DNA of 62,853 bases from Subdoligranulum variabile (GCA_004552305.1 SFOX01000021.1:1-62853); one strand, 5' to 3'; positions 52,632 to 62,149 are shown, numbered from the stretch's first letter. Notes: generated by a model from the letters alone, not told the origin. Numbers and translations are program-made.

Positions 52632-53891
52632 TCACTTAAAAAATGCGTTTTGCACCGCGTTCAGCACGGCAGCGCGTCCGGCGGTAAAGTTGACGCCGCC
52701 CTGCAGGTAGCAGGTGTAGGGTGCGCGCAGCGGACCATCGCAGCTGATCTCAATGGTGCTGCCCTCGGTAAAGCTGCCGGACGCCATAACCACCCGGTCG
52801 GTGTAGCCCGGCTCCACGGCAGGCTCGGGGCTGGCAAAGCTGTCCACCGGGCTGTTGTGCTGGATGCCCGCACAGAAGCCCGTCAGCGCCTCGGCGCTGC
52901 CCGAATCAAAGCAGGTCACGATGTCGTTGTGGTCGGCGGTGTAGCGCGGCACGGGGTGAACGCCCACCAGCTCCAACAGGCACTGGGCGTAGACAGCGGT
53001 TTTCAGTGCCTCGCACACCACGCCGGGGGCGTAGTAGAAGCCCAAAAAGGTGTCGCGCAGGCTGTCCTGCGTGCAGCCCAAGTCGCCGCCGATGCCGGGT
53101 GCGGTAAACCGGTGGCTGCATTTTTCCACCAAGTCGCGGCGACCCGCAATGTAGCCGCCGGTGGGGGTAATGCCGCCGCCGGGGTTTTTGATAAAGCTGC
53201 CCGCCATCAGGTCGGCGCCCACCGCCAGCGGCTCGCGGGTCTGGGTGAACTCGCCGTAGCAGTTGTCCACAAAGATGACCGCCTTGTCGTTGACGCCGCG
53301 CACCGTCTGCACGATTTTTTCAATCGTGGCAAGGTCAAACGCATTGCGCTGGGTGTAGCCGCGGCTGCGCTGGATATGCACCACTGTGGCGGTTTTTGCC
53401 TTTTCGGCAATGCCGGCGTAGTCGGGGGTAAAGTCCGGCAGCAGCGGGCATTCATCGTACTGCACGCCGTATTCCCGCAGGGTTCCGCAGCCCTTGCCCG
53501 CCTCACCGATGCCGATCACGCCCTCCAGCGTGTCGTAGGGGCGTCCGGTGGCTGCCAGCAGGGTGTCGCCCGTGCGCAACAAGCCGAACAGCGCCACCGT
53601 CAGCGTGTGGGTGCCGCTCATAAACTGCGGGCGTACCAGCGCCGCCTCGGCACCCATACAGCGGGCAAAGACCTCCTCCAGCTTATTGCGGCTGTCATCC
53701 CAGACACCGTAGCCGCTGCTGCCCCAGAAATGGCGGGCTTCGACACCGCAATCGGTGAAGGCGCGCAGCATTTTGAGCTGGTTGAAATCCCGGATCTCCT
53801 CGATATGGGCAAACTGCTCACGGCAGAGGGTCAGCGCTTGCTTGTCCAGCGCCAGAACTTCGGGCTTCAGGTCGTAGAATTGTTCGATCAT
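52632..53891 (-). CDS. Methionine gamma-lyase-family (aluminium-resistance-type) PLP protein
   Basis: 419 residues, fold type I PLP enzyme of the YnbB group found near cell-division or glnA genes in Firmicutes. Seen: HFWGSSGYGVWDD, RPQFMSGTHT, IFVDNCYGEF, and the PLP lysine in GSFIKNPGGG. The reaction in vivo is not established; C-S lyase activity on methionine or related substrates is presumed. ATGA overlap with the GNAT gene shows coupling; a TTG four codons upstream is unlikely. Confidence 0.9.
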   Translation of the reverse strand: MIEQFYDLKPEVLALDKQALTLCREQFAHIEEIRDFNQLKMLRAFTDCGVEARHFWGSSGYGVWDDSRNKLEEVFARCMGAEAALVRPQFMSGTHTLTVALFGLLRTGDTLLAATGRPYDTLEGVIGIGEAGKGCGTLREYGVQYDECPLLPDFTPDYAGIAEKAKTATVVHIQRSRGYTQRNAFDLATIEKIVQTVRGVNDKAVIFVDNCYGEFTQTREPLAVGADLMAGSFIKNPGGGITPTGGYIAGRRDLVEKCSHRFTAPGIGGDLGCTQDSLRDTFLGFYYAPGVVCEALKTAVYAQCLLELVGVHPVPRYTADHNDIVTCFDSGSAEALTGFCAGIQHNSPVDSFASPEPAVEPGYTDRVVMASGSFTEGSTIEISCDGPLRAPYTCYLQGGVNFTAGRAAVLNAVQNAFFK

Positions 53892-54649
53892 AAGGTATTC
53901 CAATCTGTAATATATTGTTGAATTATGCCGTTTTGTCTAAATCCAAGGCTGCGATACCAGCCGTTCAGCGCCTGCTCGCAGGCAAAAACCGCGTCGCGCT
54001 GCTGCGCCAGCTCATTCGCCATACGCACGATCAGCCAACCTGCCAGCCCCCTGCCCCGCCAAGCGGGCGCCGTGACCCCCGCCGACATATAGCTTTCGGT
54101 CTTGCTTTGGCTGAAGCAGCCTACCGTGCAGACGGGTGTGCCATCCTGCAGCAGGGCGTGGCAGCAGCCGATGCCGTGCGCCATGGCTGTGCAGGCTGCC
54201 GAGTAAAAGCCGTCTGCCTGCGCTTTGTCCGCAAACGCCAACCGGCTGACCGGCAGCATAGCGGGTTGTTCGGTCAGCGTCAGGGCGGCGGGCGGCGCGG
54301 GCGGCAGCGGCAGCACCCCGCCCTTGGGCAGCCGCCACAGCGTCAGTGGCGGAGCCTCGGTGCCGAAGGGCAGCGGCTGCTCGGTCAAAACGCGGTCCGT
54401 ACACACAAATTGCAGAAAGCTCTGCAGCTCCTCAGCGGTATCGGCATCGGGCAGCGCCCCGCAAAGCGTTGCCGTGCCGCCGCGCAGCGCCAGCGCCCCG
54501 CCGGGCAGCAGATAAAACGACCAGCCGCTGCCGGGTTTTTGCCCAAACAGCGTCAGCGCCGTACCCATAACAGCGGCAAAATAGGGCTTGCCGGCAATGC
54601 GGCGGGCAAATTCCGCCTGCTGCGCGGGGGTGGTGGCAGATGTTATCAT
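53888..54649 (-). CDS. GNAT-family acetyltransferase
   Basis: 253 residues. The C-terminal half has the GNAT core: a strand pair, SYMSAGVTAPAWRGRGLAGWLIVRM carrying the acetyl-CoA loop (RGRGLA), and ALNGWYRSLGF. The N-terminal half is less clear and may bind the acceptor. The substrate is unknown. ATG follows AAGGAAGC. It lies 20 bases after murD and is coupled to the next gene. Confidence 0.85.
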   Translation of the reverse strand: MITSATTPAQQAEFARRIAGKPYFAAVMGTALTLFGQKPGSGWSFYLLPGGALALRGGTATLCGALPDADTAEELQSFLQFVCTDRVLTEQPLPFGTEAPPLTLWRLPKGGVLPLPPAPPAALTLTEQPAMLPVSRLAFADKAQADGFYSAACTAMAHGIGCCHALLQDGTPVCTVGCFSQSKTESYMSAGVTAPAWRGRGLAGWLIVRMANELAQQRDAVFACEQALNGWYRSLGFRQNGIIQQYITDWNTL

Positions 54650-54669
54650 AGCTTCCTTGCCGCGCAGTT

Positions 54670-56067
54670 TCAGGTCAGGCTGTTGACGATCGCCTTGTAG
54701 TCGCGCCCGCGCACCTCAAAGTTGGGGTACAGGTCAAAGGACGCCGACGCCGGGGACAGGCTGACGATATCCCCCGGCTTGGCCGCGGCGCGCGCCAGCT
54801 CAACGGCGTGGCGCATCCCGTCCGCGTGCAAGATTTCCAGCGATGCTGCGTCAAAATTAGGATGCTCGCGCACAGCCTTTTCAATGCGGGGAGCGGTAGC
54901 GCCCATCAGCACCAGCACCTTGACATGGGCGATGATTTCGGGTGCCAGCGGCTCGTAGGGGATTTTTTTGTCGTAGCCGCCCGCAATCAGAATGATCTTG
55001 CGGTCAAAGCTGCGCAGCCCCGCGATCGTGCGGGTGGGGCTGGATGCGATGGAATCGTTATAGTAGGTCACGCCGTCCAGCACGCGCACCGGCTCAATGC
55101 GATGCTCCACGCCCGTAAAGGTCGAGCCGACCTGACGCATAGCCTCCACCGGCACGCGCCCCCAGACAGCGGCGATGGCTGCCAGCAGGTTTTCGACATT
55201 GTGCAGCCCGCGCAGCTTACTATCGGCACGGGGCATAATGGGCGTTACTACGCCGTTTTCGGCATAGCAAAGCGTGTCATCCTCCGCGCGCAGAAACGCG
55301 CCGTTGTCGGTTTCGTGCAGGCGGGTAAACCAGACCTGCTCGCCCTTGCAGTCGCTTTGCATCGCGCGGGTGATGTCGTTTTCAAAGCCCAGCACGGCAC
55401 GGCAGGGCGGCACCTGCCACAGCAAAATATTGCGCTTGGCATCGACATATTCCTGCATATCCTTGTGGTGATCCAGGTGGTTGGGCGTGACGTTGGTCAC
55501 CACCGCCACCTTGGGGCTGGTGCGCATACTGATCAGCTGGAAGCTGGACAATTCGACCACCGCCACCGCATCCGGCGTAACCTCCGCCAGCTGGGGCAGC
55601 AGCGCCGCACCGATATTGCCGCCCAAGAACACCTTGCGTCCGGCGGCTTCAAACATTTTAGAGATCAGCGTGGTCGTGGTGGTCTTGCCGTCCGAGCCGG
55701 TCACCGCCACGATCTCGCAGGGGCAAAGCTCAAAAAACAGCTCCACCTCGCTGGTCACAGTCGCGCCTGCCTGCAGCGCCGCCTGCAATTCGGGCTTATA
55801 ATACTCGTAGCCCGGCGTGCGCATAATGATATCCTGCCCGGCAAAGCCGTCGGTGTAATGCTCGCCCAGACTCAGGCGGACGTTCAGGCGGCGCAGGGTT
55901 TCGGCGTACTCGCCGAAGTCCTCCACGGATTTTTTCTGGTCGCACAGCGTGACCTGCGCGCCCATCTCCACAAACTGTTCCAAGCAGCGCTTGTGGCTGA
56001 CACCCGCGCCGATAAAGGCAACCTTTTTGCCTTGGATCTTCTGTTGTAGCTTTTCGATCGGCAGCAT
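54670..56067 (-). CDS. murD: UDP-N-acetylmuramoyl-L-alanine:D-glutamate ligase
   Basis: 465 residues, normal for MurD, which adds D-Glu to the peptidoglycan precursor. Seen: N-terminal KVAFIGAGVSHKRC, ATP loop TGSDGKTTTTTL, VELSSFQL, TNVTPNHLDHHKDM and GVEHRIEPV motifs shared by Mur ligases. It is the first gene of murD-GNAT-PLP protein, unlike the usual placement in the dcw cluster. ATG follows AAGGGGG. Confidence 0.96.
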   Translation of the reverse strand: MLPIEKLQQKIQGKKVAFIGAGVSHKRCLEQFVEMGAQVTLCDQKKSVEDFGEYAETLRRLNVRLSLGEHYTDGFAGQDIIMRTPGYEYYKPELQAALQAGATVTSEVELFFELCPCEIVAVTGSDGKTTTTTLISKMFEAAGRKVFLGGNIGAALLPQLAEVTPDAVAVVELSSFQLISMRTSPKVAVVTNVTPNHLDHHKDMQEYVDAKRNILLWQVPPCRAVLGFENDITRAMQSDCKGEQVWFTRLHETDNGAFLRAEDDTLCYAENGVVTPIMPRADSKLRGLHNVENLLAAIAAVWGRVPVEAMRQVGSTFTGVEHRIEPVRVLDGVTYYNDSIASSPTRTIAGLRSFDRKIILIAGGYDKKIPYEPLAPEIIAHVKVLVLMGATAPRIEKAVREHPNFDAASLEILHADGMRHAVELARAAAKPGDIVSLSPASASFDLYPNFEVRGRDYKAIVNSLT

Positions 56068-56102
56068 GACAAATACCCCCTTATGTGTATGGAATCAACC
56101 CT

Positions 56103-56131
56103 ATTATACTCGCCCTGTGCGGATTCTGCAA
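56103..56131 (-). promoter_or_regulatory. Promoter of murD
   Basis: On the minus strand TTGCAG (56126-56131), 17 bases, TATAAT (56103-56108). Confidence 0.8.
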
Positions 56132-56132
56132 C

Positions 56133-56159
56133 AAAAATCGGCCCGCCGAAGCGAGCCGA
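56133..56159 (-). terminator. Terminator of prs
   Basis: Nine-pair stem (TCGGCTCGC with GCGGGCCGA, one G-U) around a TTCG loop, then TTTTT on the minus strand; it abuts the murD promoter. Confidence 0.82.
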
Positions 56160-56181
56160 AAAGAGTTTCAGCGCAGGGAAA

Positions 56182-57351
56182 TTACTGCTCGCCGCCCATG
56201 GGGATGCCGTGGGAATCCAGCAGGGCGCGGATCTTGGTCATGGGGTCGATGATGCTGGAAACGCTCTTGTCGTGGTTGATGGCAGCGATGAAGTAGGCGG
56301 TGTACTTGGACACGTCCACATCGTAGTACCACTCGCGCTGCAGCAGCTCGGGCTTGCGGTAGGTCAGGTTGGTACCCAAAACCGCCTTGATGATGCCGTC
56401 GTTGTACGCCTTGTCGAACTTCTCCAGACCGGCAGTAAACAGCGGGAAGGTGCAGCAGGTAAAGATGTTGCGTGCGCCGCGCATCTTCAGCTCATAGCCG
56501 ATGTCCAGCATGGACTCGCCGGAGGCGATGATGTCGTCCGCGATAAAGACGTCCTTGTCCTTGACGCTCTCGCCCAGATACTCGTGTGCAACAATGGGGT
56601 TGCGTCCGTTGACAATGCGGCTGTAATCGCGGCGCTTGTAGAACATACCCAGGTTGCAGCCCAGCACGCTGGAGTAGTACATATTGCGGTTCATGGCGCC
56701 CTCGTCGGGGGAAACGATCATGAAATGGTCCTTGTCAAAGTTGACATTGGGCACATGGTGCAGCAGGCACTTCAGCACCTGATAGGTGGGCATCACGTTG
56801 TCAAAGCTCATGGTCGGCACAGCGTTCATGACGCGGGGGTCATGAGCATCGAAGGTGATGATGTTCTTGACGCCGACAGCCTTGAGCTGCTGCAGGGAGA
56901 AGGCGCAGTCCAGGCTTTCGCGGCTGACGCGGCGATGCTGACGACCGCCGTACAGGCTGGGCATAATGACGCTGATGCGGTGGGCGCGACCGGCAACTGC
57001 CTGAATCAGGCGCATCAGGTTCTGGAAGTGGTCGTCTGGGGAGAGGTGGTTCTCATAGCCGAACAGCTGGTAGGTAACGCTGTAATTGCCCGGATCGACA
57101 AAGATGTAGATATCATCGCCGCGGGTAGGGGCTTTGACCAAGCCCTTTGCGTCGCCGGATTGGAAACGGGGGCAGTCCGAGGGGATGATAAAAGTATCCA
57201 CGTCCATGCCGATTTCGCGTGCCCAGCGGACCAGGTGTCCGTCAACCATTTTGCACAGTTCCTCTGCGCCGGGGCAAGCGATCAAGCCAAGGTCTGCAAT
57301 TGCGTTTTCTTGGGAAAAGAAATCGCGCGGGCCAAGATTCTGTTCAGCCAT
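56182..57351 (-). CDS. prs: Ribose-phosphate pyrophosphokinase (long clostridial form)
   Basis: 389 residues against about 315 for the common enzyme. It makes PRPP from ribose-5-P and ATP. Seen: VTYQLFGYENHLSPDDH, SVIMPSLYGGRQHRR, ITFDAHDPRVMN, and the PRPP-binding FIADDIIASGESMLD. The extra length sits at the N-terminus and in the ends of the domains, as in a diverged group common in Clostridia. ATG follows TAAGGAGT. The leader contains a GCGGC/GCCGC hairpin near 57392-57410. Confidence 0.93.
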   Translation of the reverse strand: MAEQNLGPRDFFSQENAIADLGLIACPGAEELCKMVDGHLVRWAREIGMDVDTFIIPSDCPRFQSGDAKGLVKAPTRGDDIYIFVDPGNYSVTYQLFGYENHLSPDDHFQNLMRLIQAVAGRAHRISVIMPSLYGGRQHRRVSRESLDCAFSLQQLKAVGVKNIITFDAHDPRVMNAVPTMSFDNVMPTYQVLKCLLHHVPNVNFDKDHFMIVSPDEGAMNRNMYYSSVLGCNLGMFYKRRDYSRIVNGRNPIVAHEYLGESVKDKDVFIADDIIASGESMLDIGYELKMRGARNIFTCCTFPLFTAGLEKFDKAYNDGIIKAVLGTNLTYRKPELLQREWYYDVDVSKYTAYFIAAINHDKSVSSIIDPMTKIRALLDSHGIPMGGEQ

Positions 57352-57569
57352 ACGAAGTTACTCCTTACTTGCATCTGTTACAATTTTCGGGCGGCGTGCA
57401 TATCGCCGCTATTATTCTTATTGTAACACAGCAGCGCCGCAAAATCAGCCCCGAATCGCGTTTTTTTGCTGCTTTTTTTCAGATTCTGCAATTTTCACAT
57501 TCTATGGCGGCGGTATGCCGATAATTACTGTAACTTCCTACAAAGGGCGCGCCGCTCCGCCCGCCGCGC

Positions 57570-58451
57570 TCACGTCTGCTGCTTATGAACCACGACCTGC
57601 GGGAAGGGAATTTCAATGCCGTTGGCATCAAACAACTCCTTCAGTTCGCCGTTCAGCACACGCTGGGCGCGGAAAATATCCTTCTCTGCCACCTTGACCG
57701 AGAAGTGCAGCAAAATGCCGCTGTCCTGAAATTCCTGTATACCGTTAAAACTGGGCAAATCTTCAAACATATCGCTGTTGCGCTCAAAAATTTCCTGTCG
57801 ATGGGCATCGAACACCTCGCGCAGACGGGACATCTTGGTGTCATAGCTTACCGATACCTTGCTGACGGCGTAGCTGTCCTTGCGGGAACGGTTCTGCACG
57901 TTTCGGATGTCGGAGTTGTTGACGATCTTGCGGTTGCCGCCCGCATCCTCGATGGTCGTGGTGCGCACGCCGATATCTATGACCTGTCCGCGGAAATCCC
58001 CCAGCACAAGGAAATCACCGATCTTGTACTGCCCTTCAAACAGAATAAAGATGCCGGTGATTACGTCCTCGATCAGACTTTGCGCGGCAAAGCCGACGAT
58101 CAGCGAGGCAATGCCGGCGGCTGCCAGCAGCGTCGAGGTGTCCACCCCGGCGGCATTCAGCAAAAACAAAATGCTGGCGATCACCGCGCCGTACTTGACC
58201 ACGCTGGACAGCATCGCTGACACCGTTTTGGCGTGGCTGTGCAGTTTTTCCAGCAGCAGCTGCACGGCGGCAAACAGGGACCAGACCACCGCCAGCCCGG
58301 TTGCCAGCGGCGACAGCTTGTTGTCGCGCAGAAAATACCCAAACACGGCAAACAGCGCGACGCACGCCGCCAAAATGACCATATACCCGGCACTGCCGGA
58401 CTTTTTCGGCTGCCGTTCGGGGGCAGCGGGGCTTTGCATTTCCTTGCTCAT
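57570..58451 (-). CDS. MscS-family mechanosensitive ion channel
   Basis: 293 residues. Three membrane segments (about 24-45, 50-70, 85-110), then the pore helix and beta domain with GIASLIVGFAAQSLIEDVITGIFILFE (in parts), VLGDFRGQVIDIGVRTTTIE, and a C-terminal cap. It opens under membrane tension to release solutes. ATG follows GAGGTCG. It lies 23 bases behind the next entry and is probably co-transcribed. Confidence 0.93.
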   Translation of the reverse strand: MSKEMQSPAAPERQPKKSGSAGYMVILAACVALFAVFGYFLRDNKLSPLATGLAVVWSLFAAVQLLLEKLHSHAKTVSAMLSSVVKYGAVIASILFLLNAAGVDTSTLLAAAGIASLIVGFAAQSLIEDVITGIFILFEGQYKIGDFLVLGDFRGQVIDIGVRTTTIEDAGGNRKIVNNSDIRNVQNRSRKDSYAVSKVSVSYDTKMSRLREVFDAHRQEIFERNSDMFEDLPSFNGIQEFQDSGILLHFSVKVAEKDIFRAQRVLNGELKELFDANGIEIPFPQVVVHKQQT

Positions 58452-58474
58452 AGGTACGACCTCTTTTCTGTTTG

Positions 58475-59533
58475 TCAGGGTAGGTATTCGGCAATGGCTT
58501 GCTCATAGGCAGCGCGGTCCGCGTCCGGGGCGTTGCCCGTCATCAAAAGATGCATCGTTTGCCAGTCGGTCTGCGGCAGCTCGGACAGGACGTAGGTATA
58601 AGTCACGGTGCTGTATTTGCCATGGTCGGGGTATTCAATGGCAAGGGTCAACTCCTCGTCCTTCAGCGCCTGCAGCTTTTCGTCACTGAGGTCGAAGCAG
58701 ACCGCATAGTAGGCGTGGCGAACAACGTCCTCCGACCGGGGCGGCTGACCGTCCGCCGTGGTCTTTACGGCGCCGATATCTGCGCAGCAAATGGAGGGGA
58801 TGTCGCTGCCCGCGCCCGCGGCGGTTGGATAGAGATACGCCAGCGCCATATGGTTGTAGAGGAAACGGCACTCGTCATAGGCGGGGTTGTCCGGCTCGGC
58901 GGCGGCAGCCCGGCGGGTCTCCCGCTGGGTGAACTGGCTCCACGAAACAATGGGTGCGCGCAGAAGCTCGGCTGCGCCCAAGTCCGCCGTATAGACATAG
59001 CCGCCGCTGCGCCACGGGTTTTCGGCGGTGCCATCCTGCTGCGGACGGATTTCCTCGGGGAAAAGCACGCACAGCTGGTTGGCGTAGCCGTCCTCCGAAT
59101 GCCCCGTCACCACAAATGCGCCCTGCACCTGCGGCGGCTCGATGTACAAATCGGCATCCTCGGGCGGCGGCATTGGCTCTGCCGGGGTCGGCACCGGGGT
59201 TGGCTGCTGTGTAGGCGCGGCGGTGGGGGCTGGTGCCTTGGTGGGGGCTGGCGTTGGCTGCACAAGGTCGGTATCTGCGGGCAGCCGGGGCAGCGTCAGT
59301 TGTATCTGCGGGATCGCCGCCGCAGACAGCAGCATCAGCACTGCCAGACTCAGCAAGCTGCTGCGCAGCAGACGCAGCTTTTTTATGTACAGTCTGCGTT
59401 TGCGCGTTTCCTCCGGCGCGGCAGGGCGGTACAGCGGCTGCGCCGGTTGCATTTCACACCCCGGGTCGGCGTATTCGCACCCGGGATCGGCGTATTCATG
59501 CAGCAGATCGTTTGAAAATTCGTAGTCTTGCAT
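58475..59533 (-). CDS. Membrane-anchored protein of unknown function
   Basis: 352 residues. A cytoplasmic N-terminus with a tandem EYADPGC duplication (residues about 13-27), one membrane segment (about 58-80), a Pro/Thr/Ala-rich linker (about 88-118) and a soluble outer region of about 230 residues with Asp/Tyr-rich strands and no motif that I recognise. It resembles an anchored wall or sensor protein only in general layout. ATG follows GGGAGGG. It is the first gene of a pair with mscS. Confidence 0.75.
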   Translation of the reverse strand: MQDYEFSNDLLHEYADPGCEYADPGCEMQPAQPLYRPAAPEETRKRRLYIKKLRLLRSSLLSLAVLMLLSAAAIPQIQLTLPRLPADTDLVQPTPAPTKAPAPTAAPTQQPTPVPTPAEPMPPPEDADLYIEPPQVQGAFVVTGHSEDGYANQLCVLFPEEIRPQQDGTAENPWRSGGYVYTADLGAAELLRAPIVSWSQFTQRETRRAAAAEPDNPAYDECRFLYNHMALAYLYPTAAGAGSDIPSICCADIGAVKTTADGQPPRSEDVVRHAYYAVCFDLSDEKLQALKDEELTLAIEYPDHGKYSTVTYTYVLSELPQTDWQTMHLLMTGNAPDADRAAYEQAIAEYLP

Positions 59534-59624
59534 GGACGGCTTCCCTCCCCTCTTGTATATAGTATAGATATATTTTTCGCTTTTTGTCAATATATTTTGT
59601 GAATTTGCGCTATTTTGCAATTTT

Positions 59625-59945
59625 CCCGTTAGGTTGCATTGCCGGGATGGCGGCAGCGGGCGGTCAATGACCGCCCCTACAGGGTGGTACATTTTTGTTA
59701 CCACTCACTCCCGTGATGGTTTGGTATTTTCGGCAGGTTTGTAGGGGACGCATAGATGCGTCCCGTGCGGTTTGCCCATTAGGCTGCATTTTCCGGGCGG
59801 CTGCAACGGGCGGCATATATGCCGCCCCTACAGGCTAACCCGTCATTTTGTCATTGCCGCAAGGTCGTGGGCGGGGCTTGCCCCGCCCCTACCGCGCAGT
59901 GATTTTTTATTGCCCCGTAGGGCGGGGTGACCCCACCCCGCCGAG
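59625..59945 (+). repeat. Intergenic palindromic repeats, cluster E
   Basis: Four or five modules in a row: GGGCGGTCAATGACCGCCCC, GGACGCATAGATGCGTCC, GGCGGCATATATGCCGCC, GCGGGGCTTGCCCCGC and a final GGCGGGGTGACCCCACCCCG. Most are followed by CCTAC. Together with the next entry it fills the 592-base gap between the anchored protein and rplQ; no gene is seen. Confidence 0.85.
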
Positions 59946-59960
59946 GGAATTGGCAATCGC

Positions 59961-60019
59961 CGCAAATTTTCCCCTTCATCAGTCAACTGCGGTGACAGCT
60001 TCCCCCCAAGGGGAAGCCT
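59961..60019 (+). repeat. Second copy of the TCATCAGTCA...CTGCGGTGACAGC repeat
   Basis: CCTTCATCAGTCAACTGCGG, GACAGCTTCCCC and GGGGAAGCC, as at 35791-35859. Confidence 0.75.
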
Positions 60020-60067
60020 TTCGGGCGGTTTACCCGTTATTTTGTTACAACCCGATTTGCACACAAC

Positions 60068-60106
60068 AAAAAACACCGCCTGCCTTGCGGCAAGCGGTGT
60101 TTTTTT
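60068..60106 (-). terminator. Terminator of the alpha operon
   Basis: ACACCGC/GCGGTGT and GCC/GGC stem around TTGC, followed by TTTTTTG on the minus strand. Confidence 0.88.
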
Positions 60107-60125
60107 ATCAAACTGTTCTGTTTAA

Positions 60126-60467
60126 TCAGACCAACTCGATAATGGCCATCTCGGCGGCGTCGCCGCGGCGAGGACCGGTCTTGTAGATGCGGGTGTAGCC
60201 ACCGGTGCGGTCGGCGTACTTGGGACCGATCTCATCAATAACCTTCTTGGCAACATCTTCCTTGGTGATGTAGGAGAAGATCTGGCGCTTTGCGTGCAGA
60301 TCGTCCTGCTTACCCAGGGTGACCATCTTCTCGGCCATGGAACGAACTTCCTTGGCGCGGGTAACGGTGGTCTCGATTTTGCCGTTCTCGAACAGGTAGG
60401 TCACCATAGCGCGCAGCATAGCGTTGCGGCTGTCGGTTTCGCGACCGAGTTTACGGGTACCGGGCAT
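60126..60467 (-). CDS. rplQ: Ribosomal protein L17
   Basis: 113 residues, normal for L17, which lies near the peptide exit tunnel. Seen: KLGRETDSRNAMLRAMVTYL and GGYTRIYKTGPRRGDAA. It is the last gene of the alpha operon, 44 bases behind rpoA. Confidence 0.98.
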   Translation of the reverse strand: MPGTRKLGRETDSRNAMLRAMVTYLFENGKIETTVTRAKEVRSMAEKMVTLGKQDDLHAKRQIFSYITKEDVAKKVIDEIGPKYADRTGGYTRIYKTGPRRGDAAEMAIIELV

Positions 60468-60511
60468 TTCGATTCACTCCTTATCAATAGAATCCGCGTA
60501 TAGCGGGGGGG

Positions 60512-61471
60512 TTAGTTTTCGTCGTCCTTGGTCAAAGAGAAGCCAAGGCTGTCGAGCTTTGCCATAACCTCTTCCAGGCTCTTGCGGCCGAGGTTACGGA
60601 CCTTCATCATCTCGTCCTCACTCTTGTTAATGAGGTCGCCGACCGTGTTGATACCGGCACGCTTCAGGCAGTTGAAGGAACGGACGCTCAGATCCAGCTC
60701 CTCAATGGTCATTTCCAGTGCCTTTTCGCGACCCTGATCCTCGTTGTCCACCATGATCTCGGTTTCACCGGTTTCATCGCAGAGGTTTACGAACAGATTC
60801 AGGTGCTCGGTCAGCACACGCGCCGCCAGGCTGAGCGCTTCCTGCGCGTTGATGGTACCGTCGGTCCAGACCTCCATAATGAGCTTGTCATAGTCGGTGA
60901 TCTGACCCACGCGGGTACGGTCAACAATGTAGTTTGCCTTCAGCACGGGGGTGTAAATGCTGTCCACGGGCAGGGTGCTGATATCGTTTTTCTCAATCAG
61001 CGCCTGCTTATTGCGTTCGGCGGGAACGTAGCCGCGACCCTTATCAAAGGTCAGCTCCATTACCAGCTTTGCGCCCTCGCCCAAGGTGGCAATGTGCCAC
61101 TCGGGGTTGAGGATCTCCAAGTCATCACCGGATTTGATGGTGCCGGCGGTAACTTCGCAGGGACCAACGGCCTCTACGCGAACAGTCTTAGGGGCTTCGC
61201 CGTAAATTTTGGCGGCAATGCCCTTCAGGTTCAGGACGATTTCGGTAACGTCCTCACGGACGCCCTCGATGGTGGAAAACTCATGAACCACGCCGTCGAT
61301 CTTGACGCTGGTCACGGCTACACCGGGCAGAGAGGACAGAAGCACGCGACGCAAGCTGTTGCCCAAGGTCGTGCCGAAACCGCGCTCCAGCGGCTCGACG
61401 ACGAACTTACCGTAACGGCCATCCGGAGACAGGCTGACCGTTTCGATCTTGGGGCGTTCGATCTCCATCAT
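60512..61471 (-). CDS. rpoA: RNA polymerase alpha subunit
   Basis: 319 residues. N-terminal assembly domain (about 1-230) with LERGFGTTLGNSLRRVLLSSLPG, and C-terminal DNA-binding domain with LDLSVRSFNCLKRAGINTVGDL and RNLGRKSLEEV (in parts). The first of two adjacent ATGs is used, behind AAGGAGGG. Confidence 0.98.
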   Translation of the reverse strand: MMEIERPKIETVSLSPDGRYGKFVVEPLERGFGTTLGNSLRRVLLSSLPGVAVTSVKIDGVVHEFSTIEGVREDVTEIVLNLKGIAAKIYGEAPKTVRVEAVGPCEVTAGTIKSGDDLEILNPEWHIATLGEGAKLVMELTFDKGRGYVPAERNKQALIEKNDISTLPVDSIYTPVLKANYIVDRTRVGQITDYDKLIMEVWTDGTINAQEALSLAARVLTEHLNLFVNLCDETGETEIMVDNEDQGREKALEMTIEELDLSVRSFNCLKRAGINTVGDLINKSEDEMMKVRNLGRKSLEEVMAKLDSLGFSLTKDDEN

Positions 61472-61546
61472 AAAAACCCTCCTTGTTAAGCCGATGCAAG
61501 AAACTGCACCGGTTCGGTTGGAAAAAACGGAAATAGCTTAAGAGGA

Positions 61547-62149
61547 TTACTTGGAGTACAACTCGACGATGAGGTGTTCGGCGATAGGCACATCAATGTC
61601 CTCACGAACGGGCAGCTTGGTAACGGTGCCCTTCAGAGCGTTCTTGTCGCGCTCCAGCCAGGAAGGCAGCAGCACAACGGGAGCGTCCTCGCCCAGCAGA
61701 CCGCTGAACTTGGCGCTGGAACGGCTGGACTCGATAACCTCGATCACATCGCCCACCTTAACCTGGTAAGAGGGGATGTTGACGCGTTTGCCATTGACAG
61801 TAAAGTGATTGTGGGAAACCAGCTGACGGGCGTCGCGGCGGGTCTTGGCAAAGCCCAGACGGAACACGACGTTGTCCAGACGGCGCTCAACCAGAACCAG
61901 CAGGTTGACACCGGTCTGACCGGGCATACGGGAAGCCTTCTCGTAGTAGGTGTGGAACTGGGTCTCCAGAATGCCGTACACGAACTTGACCTTCTGCTTC
62001 TCGTTCAGCTGGGTGGCGTACTCGCTCTTCTTCTTTCTCATCTGGCCGCCGGGGTTACGATTGGTGGTCTTTTTGCCATAACCCATAACAGCAGGAGAAA
62101 TGCCGAGAGCACGGCAGCGCTTAGCGATAGGTTGGGTATTCTTAGCCAT
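61547..62149 (-). CDS. rpsD: Ribosomal protein S4
   Basis: 200 residues with S4 RNA-binding domain (RLDNVVFRLGFAKTRRDARQLVSHNHFTVNGK, in parts). The N-terminus MAKNTQPIAKRCRALGI lacks the zinc cysteines, so this is the C-minus form. S4 often represses its own operon in translation. Confidence 0.98.
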   Translation of the reverse strand: MAKNTQPIAKRCRALGISPAVMGYGKKTTNRNPGGQMRKKKSEYATQLNEKQKVKFVYGILETQFHTYYEKASRMPGQTGVNLLVLVERRLDNVVFRLGFAKTRRDARQLVSHNHFTVNGKRVNIPSYQVKVGDVIEVIESSRSSAKFSGLLGEDAPVVLLPSWLERDKNALKGTVTKLPVREDIDVPIAEHLIVELYSK

